NCBI RefSeq assembly: GCF_003943815.1
Contig: NZ_RJNA01000002.1
Location: forward strand, 140,071-190,628
Reading direction: 5' to 3'
From: Streptococcus cristatus
Lineage (GTDB): Bacteria > Bacillota > Bacilli > Lactobacillales > Streptococcaceae
Length of the DNA: 50,558 nucleotides
Part shown: positions 18,741-27,772 of the stretch, one piece after another
How positions within the stretch are numbered: the stretch's first letter is position 1
Layout of the letters: each line of letters opens with the position of its first letter
Made by a program: the position numbers and the translations under genes
Notes under the pieces: generated by a model
Databases searched by the model: none
What the model was told of the DNA's origin: nothing
The model's input: only the letters and a program-made list of their open reading frames with translations

Positions 18741-19439
18741 TTAAAGAGTACGCAGAGCGTCTTCCAGAGCTGTCTTCTGCTGGGTCTTCTCGTCAATGGT
18801 CTTGATAACTCGTGCTGGAACGCCAGCAACTACTACGTTTTCCGGAACATCCTGGGTCACAATCGCACCAGCCGCAACAACGGAACCACTGCCAATTTGT
18901 ACACCTTCAATCACAACCGCATTGGCACCAATCAGCACGTTATCTCCGACCCGAACTGGCTCAGCACTAGCAGGCTCAATGACTCCCGCCAGAACTGCAC
19001 CAGCACCGACGTGGCTGTTTTTGCCGACAATCGCTCGGCCGCCCAAAATAGCACCCATATCAATCATGGTACCAGCACCGATTTCTGCACCGATATTGAT
19101 AACCGCCCCCATCATGATGACAGCATTATCACCAATTTCAACTTGGTCGCGAATAATAGCGCCCGGCTCAATGCGGGCATTGATGTCACGCTTATCCAAA
19201 AGCGGCACTGCAGAGTTGCGGGCATCCTGCTCTACGACATAGGTCTTATTTTCCTCTAAGTTCACTAGGAGTGGCTTGATTTCCTCCCAATCCCCAAAAA
19301 GAACATTGCCTAACTTCACAACAGACCAAGGAATCGAACCGTGCAATTCTCCATCAAAGGTCACCTTGACCGGAGTTTTTTTCTTGGCATCAGCGATAAA
19401 TTTGATAATTTCTTGAGCGTTCATTTTCGTAGCAGACAT
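18741..19439 (-). CDS. dapH: Tetrahydrodipicolinate N-acetyltransferase
   Basis: Transfers acetyl from acetyl-CoA to tetrahydrodipicolinate, first step of the acetyl branch to lysine. The 232-residue product has an N-terminal alpha/beta part and a left-handed beta-helix of hexapeptide repeats (about 88-190; [20 protein letters not shown]). Length equals the family norm. GAGGTG lies before the ATG. Forms an operon with the deacetylase downstream. Confidence 0.93.
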   Translation of the reverse strand: MSATKMNAQEIIKFIADAKKKTPVKVTFDGELHGSIPWSVVKLGNVLFGDWEEIKPLLVNLEENKTYVVEQDARNSAVPLLDKRDINARIEPGAIIRDQVEIGDNAVIMMGAVINIGAEIGAGTMIDMGAILGGRAIVGKNSHVGAGAVLAGVIEPASAEPVRVGDNVLIGANAVVIEGVQIGSGSVVAAGAIVTQDVPENVVVAGVPARVIKTIDEKTQQKTALEDALRTL

Positions 19440-19474
19440 GGTGTCACCTCTTTGTTCTTTCTATTCTTTGTTGG

Positions 19475-19517
19475 GAGAGGATAGTCCCTCTCCTATCTCT
19501 TTTATTTCTCTATTATA
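19475..19517 (-). promoter_or_regulatory. dapH promoter -10 and leader hairpin
   Basis: TATAAT on the minus strand (19512-19517) is followed by a leader hairpin GGAGAGG/CCTCTCC (about 19475-19495). The leader is far too short for a lysine riboswitch. No good -35 seen. Confidence 0.5.
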
Positions 19518-19562
19518 ACACAATTCAGCTATGCAGTTGTGACTTTATTAGCAGCTAGTATG

Positions 19563-20387
19563 CTATTTAGACTCTTGAACTTTATTCAAATGAAATTGTC
19601 CGTCCTTGCCCTTTACAAAGTTTAAATGGAAGAAGGTTTTATCCTCTGCCCTATAGCCCATAGACATACTATAATATCCTTTCACCACTGCCTTGTAGTA
19701 GTTGTTGGGACGTCCCAAATGTTCTATCACTTCTAGATCAGTGATGCCATTTTCTTCATCTGACGTCATTCCCTTAAGGAAGGAAAGCCGTTCCCCTGTC
19801 AAATCCTTATTTTGATAAATATTATAAGCTATGCTAGTAAGATGTAGACCTGAACCAAAATCCCAGAATTGAATGACGGCAAAGCCTCCTCCCTTCAAAT
19901 CATAGATCAGTGATAATAATTTATCCTTCTTGCCAATCACCGTTTCATCGCTGCTTTTAGCTAAACCATGTTGACGAACAAAATTGGATACTGTTATATT
20001 TTTATCCTCGTCCTCTTCAATCTTATACTTTATAAAATCCCTTGGTTCCCAATCCAAAACTTCGGCATTTGAAGAAGAATATTTTGCTTCTGTTCTTACA
20101 AACGTATTCTTTCTGTAAGAATTGGTCCAATTCCCGATTAAGACAAGTAGGCTGATAACAAGGCCAATCAGGGCTAGAGCACTCACTAGCTTGAAAAATG
20201 GTGATTTGTGTTTAAACTTTGCGGTTCTCTTAAAAGTTGACTTTGATTCTTGTCTTGTGCCTTCCTTGAGGTTTGTTTCAGCTAGCAAACTAGCTCCTTC
20301 CTTAGACTCTCGTTTTAAGGGTTCCCTAGTTCTACTAAATTTTCCCTTATGTTCCCTTCGTAATTTTTCTAAATCTCTTTTTCCCAT
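19563..20387 (-). CDS. Membrane-anchored protein of unknown function, paralogue 3 of 3
   Basis: The 274-residue product has the same plan as the two genes upstream. It starts with MGKRDLEKLRREHKGKF, then a basic linker, one membrane helix (about 66-86), and an outside part with two similar units (about 130-190 and 215-270). Each unit has a helix with a Gly near its end (VRQHGLAKSS; IEHLGRPNNYY) followed by strands (LLSLIYDLKGGGFAVIQF; YYSMSMGYRAEDKTFFHLNF). That pattern recalls the SmpA/BLIP-type small domain, which is inference from pattern only. It follows paralogue 2 by 52 bases. No function can be assigned. Confidence 0.75.
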   Translation of the reverse strand: MGKRDLEKLRREHKGKFSRTREPLKRESKEGASLLAETNLKEGTRQESKSTFKRTAKFKHKSPFFKLVSALALIGLVISLLVLIGNWTNSYRKNTFVRTEAKYSSSNAEVLDWEPRDFIKYKIEEDEDKNITVSNFVRQHGLAKSSDETVIGKKDKLLSLIYDLKGGGFAVIQFWDFGSGLHLTSIAYNIYQNKDLTGERLSFLKGMTSDEENGITDLEVIEHLGRPNNYYKAVVKGYYSMSMGYRAEDKTFFHLNFVKGKDGQFHLNKVQESK

Positions 20388-20439
20388 CTTTCTATCCTTG
20401 TCTGTTTAAGAAAAAATTCCGTGCTCTCAGTCTAGGCTC

Positions 20440-21345
20440 TCAGACCGTGCTTGTCATCATACTTTTTAGACGGTAAAGCCCATTCACTTCGTCAAAAAAC
20501 AAAGAAACTGTCATATTGTCCGTGGTTGAATATTCAAGAAGAAGTGAATCAACTTGCCACTTAACTGGTTTAGAAGCATAAATCCTCTTAGGCATTCCCA
20601 GTTCTGCTATGGCCTGTTTTACTTCCATTCCTTCTTGCTTATCTTGAGGAATAAGAGTTCGGTAATCATCGACCGATTTCGTAATTGATTCCCCAGCATT
20701 CTGGAAGAAATCGGCAGATACACTATAGAGCTCCATTCCTCCTCCAGCACTCCTGAGATGCATATTAACAACTCCTTTTCTTCCTACCAAATTGTAGGAA
20801 AGTGTCATCAATTTACTGCCCTTCACGCTATTATCCTCACTCCCAGAACTGGCTTTTCCATACTTCTCAACGATATCCTCTGGAGACACATTAGGTTCGT
20901 TCATGGTTTTAATCAATTCTAAAATCTCTTCGAATGGAAAATCTACCTCTCGATTATCTTCAATAAAAGGTGAACTACTCTCCGTCAGGATCTCTATCTT
21001 ATTTTCTGATTCTGTCGGAACAGTATTAACAGACGATATAGCTGATTGATTTCCTTCTGACTTAAAAGTTGGTCGCATATACATCATCAAGAAGCTAATC
21101 AGTCCCACTAGACCTGCGGCAATCACTAAGAGTGAGGCATAACGAGATAGCACAGACTTTGCTAAAAGCTGGCCATTAGGTTTTCCTGCTGACTCTGTTC
21201 GCCGCTTTTCTTTACTTGCTTCTTCCTTTGTCTGTTCGAGGGCAACTTCTCCCCGTTCCCGCTGATTCTTGACCGACGAAGTGTTTTTAGCTTTAAACTT
21301 GGATTTGTGCTCCCGTCTCAATGCTTCTAAATTTCTATCTTTCAC
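20440..21345 (-). CDS. Membrane-anchored protein of unknown function, paralogue 2 of 3
   Basis: The 301-residue product has an N-terminal KDRNLEALRREHKSKFK motif, a charged linker, one membrane helix (about 70-91), a Ser/Thr/Glu-rich stretch and two similar units (about 155-215: IVEKYGKASSG, LMTLSYNLVGRKGVVNMHL; about 240-296: AIAELGMPKRIY, LLLEYSTTDNMTVSLFF). A GTG start at 21345 is chosen: AGGTG lies five bases upstream and it aligns the N-terminus with both paralogues; a TTG five codons upstream is less likely. Topology should be N-in, C-out. Lies 75 bases after paralogue 1. Confidence 0.72.
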   Translation of the reverse strand: MKDRNLEALRREHKSKFKAKNTSSVKNQRERGEVALEQTKEEASKEKRRTESAGKPNGQLLAKSVLSRYASLLVIAAGLVGLISFLMMYMRPTFKSEGNQSAISSVNTVPTESENKIEILTESSSPFIEDNREVDFPFEEILELIKTMNEPNVSPEDIVEKYGKASSGSEDNSVKGSKLMTLSYNLVGRKGVVNMHLRSAGGGMELYSVSADFFQNAGESITKSVDDYRTLIPQDKQEGMEVKQAIAELGMPKRIYASKPVKWQVDSLLLEYSTTDNMTVSLFFDEVNGLYRLKSMMTSTV

Positions 21346-21420
21346 CTTTTCACCTATCAACTAAATACTTGATTGCTCATTCCCTTTCTACAAACGGCTG
21401 ATGCTCCTGCTAGGCAAGCG

Positions 21421-22773
21421 CTACTGAGCACCTGCATCTCCCGCTTCACTTCCCAAACCTGAACTCTCTGTCAATTGATAGCTTTGAGAGTTTTTATTTT
21501 TAAAAGAAAAACCGACCTCCTGCCCATCCTCTAAACGATAAGAAATCGATAGAGTAGCATTGCCCAAGATTCCCCCATTCCAATCGAGGCGCTCTGGAAG
21601 TCCCAACTGACTGACAATCTCTTGATAGGTCTTTCCTTTCTCTATACCAGAAAGATCTTGACGAGTGAGCTGAGCATTTCGGTTAGGCAGTTGCGCACTA
21701 CTGAGATGCGTACATTTTAGGGATTCCAACTTAAGAGTTTCAGAAGGACCAAGATAGCTCTTAAAAGAGAGGTTAACTTTCGCTTCCGTCCCTGCTTGTG
21801 AATAGTTTAAATCTATTGTCTTGATTAGGTCATCTTGGTTCGTTTCCCTACCAGACTCAGCTTTCCCTAACTTTGCAACCACCTCGTCGACCTTTGTCAG
21901 ATTTGGAACCGATGAAGTGAAGTCTGAGAATAAAGAAGTGATATCATCATAGGTGATATGAAACTGATACTCCTCTTTCTTAGCAATCCATTCTGGACGA
22001 TTATCAGATTTTAAATCTTGATCCTTTCCATATGAGTCTAACATACGAGAAATAGCTGCAGCTTCTTCCATGCGTTTTATATCATCATTCTTTTTCCACT
22101 GCTCTACTATGCTATACATTGAGGCTATAATCCCCAAACTAGAAAGTAGCATCACCCTTATCTTAGAAAAGATTCCTCGTTTTTTCTTCCTAAACTCTAC
22201 TTTATCTGTCTCTCTAGCAAGCTCATTGGAGCTTATTCGCGGAGAAAGCTTGGTCTGCTTTGCTTCAGTTACAAGGCCTGACATCGGCTGGCTAGCTTGA
22301 TTTCCACGAAGGACTTGGTTTTGTTTTTTAGCTTTCAGTGATTCTAAGCTAGAAATAAGGCGCTTCAGCTCTCTCTGCTTTAATTCCAACAAATTCTGTG
22401 ATAGAAGCGACAGAGGCTCCTTCACCTGCTGAGCTCCTTCTAATTGCTCAGAAAACACCGGCTGGTCTTGAGAACTTGGTTTAGCCCCATAGCCGGTTTT
22501 GTCCTCTATCGAAGAAATGTCAGATAGCTCATTGCTTGAGCTCTCTATTGGAAATACCACTTTTGATGGAGACGAACCTGAAGGACGAGGTTGATTTTCT
22601 TCTGCCCCTCTCTGCGCTTCTTGCAATTTAGCAGACGGTTTGATGTATTGGTCTTCCTTGGTTTTCCATTTGGATAGAAAGGATGATTGGCTATTTGCTG
22701 GCTTTTTCGTTTGGGCCTTCTTGAATTTTGATTGATGTTTCTGCCTCAAAGCTTCCAGATTTCTCTTTCCCAT
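21421..22773 (-). CDS. Membrane-anchored protein of unknown function, paralogue 1 of 3
   Basis: The largest of the three, 450 residues. It begins MGKRNLEALRQKHQSKFKKA, then a long Ser/Gln/Lys-rich cytoplasmic region with a likely coiled coil (about 120-150, LLELKQRELKRLISSLESL), one membrane helix (about 206-224) and the outside part with the two units (about 293-358: VVAKLGKAESG; about 380-436: IVSQLGLPERLDW, LSISYRLEDGQEVGFSF). GAGGAGG precedes the ATG. A -10-like TATACT (22945-22950) lies far upstream, implying a leader near 170 bases. Function unknown. Confidence 0.72.
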   Translation of the reverse strand: MGKRNLEALRQKHQSKFKKAQTKKPANSQSSFLSKWKTKEDQYIKPSAKLQEAQRGAEENQPRPSGSSPSKVVFPIESSSNELSDISSIEDKTGYGAKPSSQDQPVFSEQLEGAQQVKEPLSLLSQNLLELKQRELKRLISSLESLKAKKQNQVLRGNQASQPMSGLVTEAKQTKLSPRISSNELARETDKVEFRKKKRGIFSKIRVMLLSSLGIIASMYSIVEQWKKNDDIKRMEEAAAISRMLDSYGKDQDLKSDNRPEWIAKKEEYQFHITYDDITSLFSDFTSSVPNLTKVDEVVAKLGKAESGRETNQDDLIKTIDLNYSQAGTEAKVNLSFKSYLGPSETLKLESLKCTHLSSAQLPNRNAQLTRQDLSGIEKGKTYQEIVSQLGLPERLDWNGGILGNATLSISYRLEDGQEVGFSFKNKNSQSYQLTESSGLGSEAGDAGAQ

Positions 22774-22988
22774 AACTCCTCCTCATCTATTGACTCTTCT
22801 ATCATTGAAAAGACGACCCTATTAACCGTTAACAATTCCTACCGCTGAATGCTACTATTCTCTTTTCTATACCATTCATACTGGGGGTAACATCCAGCGA
22901 TTGTCTGCACCATGAAACTTGTCATGCTAATATAACTTTATTCCAGTATATCATATTTTGAACTGGCTTAGCTTGAAAGCATACAAGC

Positions 22989-23015
22989 AAAAAGGCACGA
23001 ACTCTCGTCCGTGCC
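22989..23015 (-). terminator. Terminator of the decayed unit
   Basis: GGCACG (22994-22999) pairs with CGTGCC (23010-23015); A run 22989-22993 gives the U tract on the minus strand. Confidence 0.75.
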
Positions 23016-23200
23016 CATGAAAATAACTATTTATGACTATTTTTGTTTCACTTTTTCAGCCAATAATAACTTCATCAGGACTCCTTTCCAATCTTGGTCT
23101 TCTGTTTTTCTAGAACCGTCCAAATAGCAGCCAGCTCAACTTTCTAGATAAAAGTCTATCACATTGCTACTGCATCTTCTCTGATTGTAACATATAATCA
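22989..23200 (-). other. Decayed gene pair or small-RNA unit with its own terminator
   Basis: The 600-base gap 22774-23380 holds no full gene. On the minus strand a TTACAAT -10 (about 23185-23191) is followed by a short frame ending WTVLEKQKTKIGKES whose stop TGA overlaps the ATG of a 12-codon frame (MKLLLAEKVKQK, 23073-23035) preceded by AAAGGAG. A hairpin GGCACG/CGTGCC with U tract (22994-23015) then ends the unit. The overlap looks like the junction of two coupled genes now mostly lost; an RNA gene of about 190 bases is the alternative. Confidence 0.35.
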
Positions 23201-23300
23201 GGGAAAGGAAAACTGCTGCTGAATAGATAAGTAAGTAAAAGACAAGCTAGATAGAGAGCTAACTAACAAAACATGATAAAATCTATTTTTTAAAATAGCA

Positions 23301-23323
23301 AAAAACCTCCTAGAAGGGAGGTT
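23301..23323 (-). terminator. Sorbitol operon terminator
   Basis: AACCTCC/GGAGGTT (23304-23310 and 23317-23323) with a U tract on the minus strand, 58 bases after the srlB stop. Confidence 0.8.
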
Positions 23324-23380
23324 GTGCCTAGTTTTAGACTTTTATTTTTCTAAATTGCTTGATTTGAAATTTTATTATGG

Positions 23381-23752
23381 TCAAGCAGTTTCGAAAATCT
23401 GAATGGTAGAGCTCTTTTCAATTACTACTGCTTGGTCTGCTGCAACATGGAGAGTGCCCGGCAGGCTGCCCTCTTTTGAACCATCAAAAGAAATCGTGAT
23501 ATGGCCCAGTCCAGTTAAATTTTTTTCTACTACATTTCCTACGGCAGTAATCGAATATTCCTGACTATCTACGACTAGCTTTCCACCTTCTAGTATTGCA
23601 CCTAGAAGATTTTTGTTATCGATTTTAAAACAATACTCTGCTAAGTCTTCCGGAGCTTCTTCTCCAAACAAAATGAGCATATTGGCATCTTGAATCATAT
23701 TCTGAGCTTCAGGCCCCACTTGAATTACTTTAGCTTCAAAAATTTTCTTCAT
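23381..23752 (-). CDS. srlB: PTS glucitol/sorbitol-specific EIIA
   Basis: Cytosolic phosphocarrier for sorbitol uptake, 123 residues. The GLGHITISFDG segment carries the likely phosphorylated histidine (His84), and the final beta strands (GTLHVAADQAVVIEKSSTIQIF) fit the PTSIIA-Gut family. Last gene of the sorbitol operon, 98 bases after srlE. Confidence 0.92.
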   Translation of the reverse strand: MKKIFEAKVIQVGPEAQNMIQDANMLILFGEEAPEDLAEYCFKIDNKNLLGAILEGGKLVVDSQEYSITAVGNVVEKNLTGLGHITISFDGSKEGSLPGTLHVAADQAVVIEKSSTIQIFETA

Positions 23753-23850
23753 CTAATTCCTATTCATCCTTTCTCAAATCTGTCATAAACTTATGCTTAT
23801 AGATAAGTTTAACATAATAGTTGCTATGTTTACGTGCATCTATCAAAGGT

Positions 23851-24831
23851 CTACTGATAAAGACCAATACTAGCTATCCAAGCTACTAGCACCCGCGGAA
23901 CACCATTGAGGAAGCGTGAATAAAGCACAGAAGGGACACCAACCTCAACTGTTTCAGACTTGGCTTCAGATAGACCGAGTGCTACAGGAATGAAATCACA
24001 ACCGTTTTGAGTGTTGATAGCAAATATAGCTGGCAGAGCCATTTGGGGCGGAATATTCCCTTTGCCGATTTCAACTCCAATTAAGGTTCCAATAATCTGA
24101 CTGATAACAGCTCCGGGGCCTAACAAAGGAGATAGGAATGGCAAGGAACAGATAAAGCCAATCAAAATGAGTCCCCAGATGTTCCCTGCTAGGGGAACCA
24201 TTAATTTTGCCAGCCAATTTCCAACACCGGAACCTTGAATAACCCCAATCAGCAAGGAAACAAAGGCCATGAAAGGAATGATTGTGTTGAGCATTGTTTG
24301 GATGGCTTCACGAGCAGCCTGGTTGAAAGTCGCAACGACCTTCCCAGCGCCCATCCCAATTCGTGCTACAATACTTGTTTCAGCTTTTTGCTCTGTAATT
24401 TTTTTAGTAGTATCGTAAGTTGGCTTTTCTGTTACCACAGTTGTCTCTTTTTCATCTTCATTAGCAGCAGAAATTTGATTAAGGCCAACTGCTGACACAT
24501 AGATTTCCTCAGTGATATATTGAGCTAGAGGGCCACTTTTCCCTGTAGCGACGATATTGATTGTAGGGATCCCCTTTTTAGGATAAATACCGCAGCGAAG
24601 AGTACCGCCACAATCCACGATTGCTAAAGCAATTTCCTCATCAGGGATAGAAGTTTTAAACCCGTTAACAGCTTCCATACCGGTCAAATCAGCAATTTTA
24701 TCTACAATATCTGGCTTTTCTCCGCCGCCAGTGATATAGATAAATTTGTGCTTAGCCTCACTAGGTGTAATGACCAAAGGTCCTCCGAAGCCGCCATTTC
24801 CTTTAACAACTTTTATACTCTTATATGACAT
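23851..24831 (-). CDS. srlE: PTS glucitol/sorbitol-specific EIIBC1 subunit
   Basis: The 326-residue product joins an N-terminal EIIB domain (about 1-125, with [10 protein letters not shown] holding the candidate phospho-cysteine) to a membrane part with several helices (about 180-320; [19 protein letters not shown]). Length fits the family. ATG 24831 ([11 protein letters not shown]) is preferred to a TTG eight codons upstream that would leave almost no gap to srlA. Confidence 0.92.
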   Translation of the reverse strand: MSYKSIKVVKGNGGFGGPLVITPSEAKHKFIYITGGGEKPDIVDKIADLTGMEAVNGFKTSIPDEEIALAIVDCGGTLRCGIYPKKGIPTINIVATGKSGPLAQYITEEIYVSAVGLNQISAANEDEKETTVVTEKPTYDTTKKITEQKAETSIVARIGMGAGKVVATFNQAAREAIQTMLNTIIPFMAFVSLLIGVIQGSGVGNWLAKLMVPLAGNIWGLILIGFICSLPFLSPLLGPGAVISQIIGTLIGVEIGKGNIPPQMALPAIFAINTQNGCDFIPVALGLSEAKSETVEVGVPSVLYSRFLNGVPRVLVAWIASIGLYQ

Positions 24832-24847
24832 AATTTCACTCTTTCTA

Positions 24848-25390
24848 TCAATCAAATGTTTTACTCAAGGTAACACCTTGCTGTTTTGCTACATAAGCAG
24901 TTGTAAAATCGGTCACCCAACCGCCTACAAAGTTCATGACAAGCCCAACAAGCATGTAACGAATGGCTAAGTCCATTTGACTTAAACCTAAAGTTTGAAT
25001 TCCTGTTGCAATTCCCATCCATACAAACAATTCCCCAGGATTGATATGCGGAAATACACCATTTGAAGTGTGGCAGAACTGCATCTGAGCTGCTACAAAA
25101 CTAGGTTTATAATATTCTGGTAAGAAACGTCCCATACTGATTGACATCGGATTCCCCAGCATAAAGGCTGAAATGAAAGGTAAAATCATATACCGGCTAA
25201 CAGGATTTTTGGCAGAAATCTTAGCCAGGGAATTGACCTTCTCTTCTCCCAAGAAAGCGATAAGTGTATTCATTGCAATCAATAGCATTAAGACAAGCGG
25301 TACAATATTTGTCATCCAGCTAATAAAGGTTTCTCCACCTAATTGGAAGAGTTTCATAAAACTCTCTGCAAAATTTGTAATGTGATTCAT
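24848..25390 (-). CDS. srlA: PTS glucitol/sorbitol-specific EIIC2 subunit
   Basis: Membrane channel subunit, 180 residues with about four helices. Conserved features include [20 protein letters not shown] and the loop [23 protein letters not shown]. The start overlaps the gutM stop by four bases. Confidence 0.92.
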   Translation of the reverse strand: MNHITNFAESFMKLFQLGGETFISWMTNIVPLVLMLLIAMNTLIAFLGEEKVNSLAKISAKNPVSRYMILPFISAFMLGNPMSISMGRFLPEYYKPSFVAAQMQFCHTSNGVFPHINPGELFVWMGIATGIQTLGLSQMDLAIRYMLVGLVMNFVGGWVTDFTTAYVAKQQGVTLSKTFD

Positions 25391-25884
25391 AAGGAACTCC
25401 CTTTCTTATTTTTTTTAAATAACTGTTTAATAGATAATTGTAAGTAATTCGCATAAAAGCCGAATCCCAGAAAAGAATCAGATGAACTTGTCTCTTTCTC
25501 AATACCTGCCTCATGCCAAAGATAGACTTTTCTAGCATCTTCTATGGCTGATTGCATCAACTTATTTTCTTTTCTCACAAGAGGATTATACTTGTCAAAA
25601 TAATGGATGTCTTCTCCAACATAATCGTCCATATTTTGAAAACGTGCTAAGATTGTGACTCCTTGCATTTTGCTAGCTTTAAGAACCCGACCGTTTTCAT
25701 CAACCGCGAACATGACAATCGTACCGGATTTGATTCTTCCGGACTCCCTGCCAATCGCTACGCGCCCCAGTTTTCGGAGCATCGTATAGGTCTTATTGAA
25801 GTCTTTAAGTTGCTGCCAGCCGAGGAACATTTGAAATACATAAGCTGCCATGACAAATACAGCGAAAATTATTAGCGAACTCAT
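25387..25884 (-). CDS. gutM: Glucitol operon activator GutM
   Basis: The 165-residue product has one N-terminal membrane helix (about 4-22), followed by a cytosolic part with the family-like LGRVAIGRESGRIKSGTIVMF stretch. GutM proteins act with the operon regulator as co-activators. Its stop overlaps srlA and its ATG overlaps the gutR stop, so all three are translated in a chain. Confidence 0.88.
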   Translation of the reverse strand: MSSLIIFAVFVMAAYVFQMFLGWQQLKDFNKTYTMLRKLGRVAIGRESGRIKSGTIVMFAVDENGRVLKASKMQGVTILARFQNMDDYVGEDIHYFDKYNPLVRKENKLMQSAIEDARKVYLWHEAGIEKETSSSDSFLGFGFYANYLQLSIKQLFKKNKKGSSL

Positions 25885-27749
25885 TAAAATACTCCTTTAC
25901 TCTTAGAAAATGATAGAAACTCTGTCTCTGTTTCTACAGCCCTCAATGCTTCTTTTAGAGAAGGCTCTCCTGCAATTCGAAAAATATCGTCATACAATTC
26001 CAGCAATTCACTTTCCATTTTTCTTTCAATTTCTGAGGGAATGGCGACTAGAAAGATAAATTCAATCCATTCATCTTCTTTTTGATAAGGCTCTTCTAGT
26101 TTTCCGAACATTAAAATAGTCTTTGCATAACCCTGGTTAATTGTATGGGGGAAGGCAATTCCTCCACCAAAAATGGTTGATTGCTTTTTCTCCCTATCAA
26201 TTATCCGATTTCTAAACCCTTCATCAATCATCTGAAGCTTCTCTAACTCTGCAACCATATTTAGCAAGTATTGCTGATAGGTTTTTTGGGGGCTCAACCG
26301 AAGAAAGCGCAAGCTGACTGTTTCTAGATTTTTTTGATGAAAAGCATTGGCCCTCTGCCATTCTTCCTGCAGCCATTGATCATCAAAAAGATGATTAACC
26401 TGAATGACTGGAGATTTGGAATTTTTATATTTCAGAGGCACCGTCGTAAAAATTGCAAAATATTCCTGGTTCAGCTCTACATTAAAATCCTCTTCAGAAT
26501 GTTGGGTAATGTCTATATCATTTCCAAGGACTCGCCTGAGTTGCTGAATAATCATCGCAGCAGTTCCTCTTCCTGTTGTGCAAACTACAGCTATCTGCTT
26601 GCGAGAACCCTTAACAGCAGAATTTTGCTTTCTTAAAATCATTTCAAAATACAAAGCCAGATATCCGATTTCAGATAATTCCAATTCAGAACCAAAAATT
26701 ACAGATAGTTCTTCTCCAGCTATTTTTGCCATTTCAAAAGCAAAAGGATATTGAGTTTGAACCTCGCCATGAAATATATCATTAGCTTGCACATGGAAAA
26801 TCAGTCGATTGATTAAGGGGCCTAGATGAGATTTGATTTCTTCAAATAATTCTTCATCATCAAAGTGAACCAACATTGTCTCTTTGACTTTCTTGACAAT
26901 CCCTTGAAAAATGTTTGAAAGCTGTTCAGATTGATAAGACGGCTTGCTTAAAGTGTCAATAAAACGGACATTAAACGGAAAACACAAAAAGTCTATCTCA
27001 AACTGACTGAGGGAAATCTTATAAGTCATCTCAATATGATAGATTAATTTCTCAGCCAAATGTGTCTCTGTTAAATCATTCCTATAGTAAGGAATAGGAC
27101 AATTCAACACTCTAGATGTATGAATACGCTCCACCATAATTGAAATGGTCTTTCGAAGGAGTTCCTGTGTTTCTTTAGGGATTTTATAGTCCTGAACTAG
27201 CGTCTCCAGAAAAGAAGATGTTGCCTCAGTGAGTGTCCTTCCTTCAAAGTAAGGAGCCACTTGGTGAATATAGAGCAAGCGCAAATTCAGCTCGCTCCCC
27301 AAGACCTCCAGCCCACGGTTGGGCTTTCCTGAAATAGTGATAGAGTAACTCTCTGCCAAAGATTTTACTTGTTTCAAATCCTTATTAAGGGTACTTCTAC
27401 TAACACCTACTTCCTCAGCCAAGTCGTCAATAAGAAGAGGGGAGGTTGACTCAATTAAACGTTTTAGCAAATAGGCAATTCTTTTACTGGAAGAATTGAA
27501 GTCACTCTCCTGTTTTAAACTACCAGATAAAATCCTTTCCAACTCTGTATAGTCATATACTTCTAACATTAACTGATCATCTTGTGCGATAATCTGGATA
27601 TTAGGAGCCAAAACATCATTTAATTGTTGGATACTCTTTTGCAAGGTTTGCAAGCTAATATCCAGTTCTGAGCGCATATCTACCAAGGAATAAGTTGGCT
27701 GCGAGACCATTTTATCTAAAATATTATACCACCGATTTACTAAGGTCAA
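25884..27749 (-). CDS. gutR: PRD-containing transcription activator of the sorbitol operon (GutR/MtlR type)
   Basis: The 621-residue product has two N-terminal helix-turn-helix regions (about 22-43 and 105-130, DDLAEEVGVSRSTLNKDL), two PRD domains (about 195-270 and 290-375), an EIIB-like domain (CTTGRGT, Cys390) and an EIIA-like domain (AFPHTINQG, His535). In PRD1 only His210 and in PRD2 only His319 are seen; the second conserved histidine of each is replaced (FLCFPFN; GYLALYFEM). PTS phosphorylation should still tune activity. Located between srlD and gutM in the operon it controls. Confidence 0.9.
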   Translation of the reverse strand: MTLVNRWYNILDKMVSQPTYSLVDMRSELDISLQTLQKSIQQLNDVLAPNIQIIAQDDQLMLEVYDYTELERILSGSLKQESDFNSSSKRIAYLLKRLIESTSPLLIDDLAEEVGVSRSTLNKDLKQVKSLAESYSITISGKPNRGLEVLGSELNLRLLYIHQVAPYFEGRTLTEATSSFLETLVQDYKIPKETQELLRKTISIMVERIHTSRVLNCPIPYYRNDLTETHLAEKLIYHIEMTYKISLSQFEIDFLCFPFNVRFIDTLSKPSYQSEQLSNIFQGIVKKVKETMLVHFDDEELFEEIKSHLGPLINRLIFHVQANDIFHGEVQTQYPFAFEMAKIAGEELSVIFGSELELSEIGYLALYFEMILRKQNSAVKGSRKQIAVVCTTGRGTAAMIIQQLRRVLGNDIDITQHSEEDFNVELNQEYFAIFTTVPLKYKNSKSPVIQVNHLFDDQWLQEEWQRANAFHQKNLETVSLRFLRLSPQKTYQQYLLNMVAELEKLQMIDEGFRNRIIDREKKQSTIFGGGIAFPHTINQGYAKTILMFGKLEEPYQKEDEWIEFIFLVAIPSEIERKMESELLELYDDIFRIAGEPSLKEALRAVETETEFLSFSKSKGVF

Positions 27750-27772
27750 CTCTCTTCCCTACCTTCATTGTT

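Noticed and set aside
19440..19517. Lysine riboswitch before dapH
   Set aside because: The leader is under 80 bases with one simple hairpin, too short for the aptamer.
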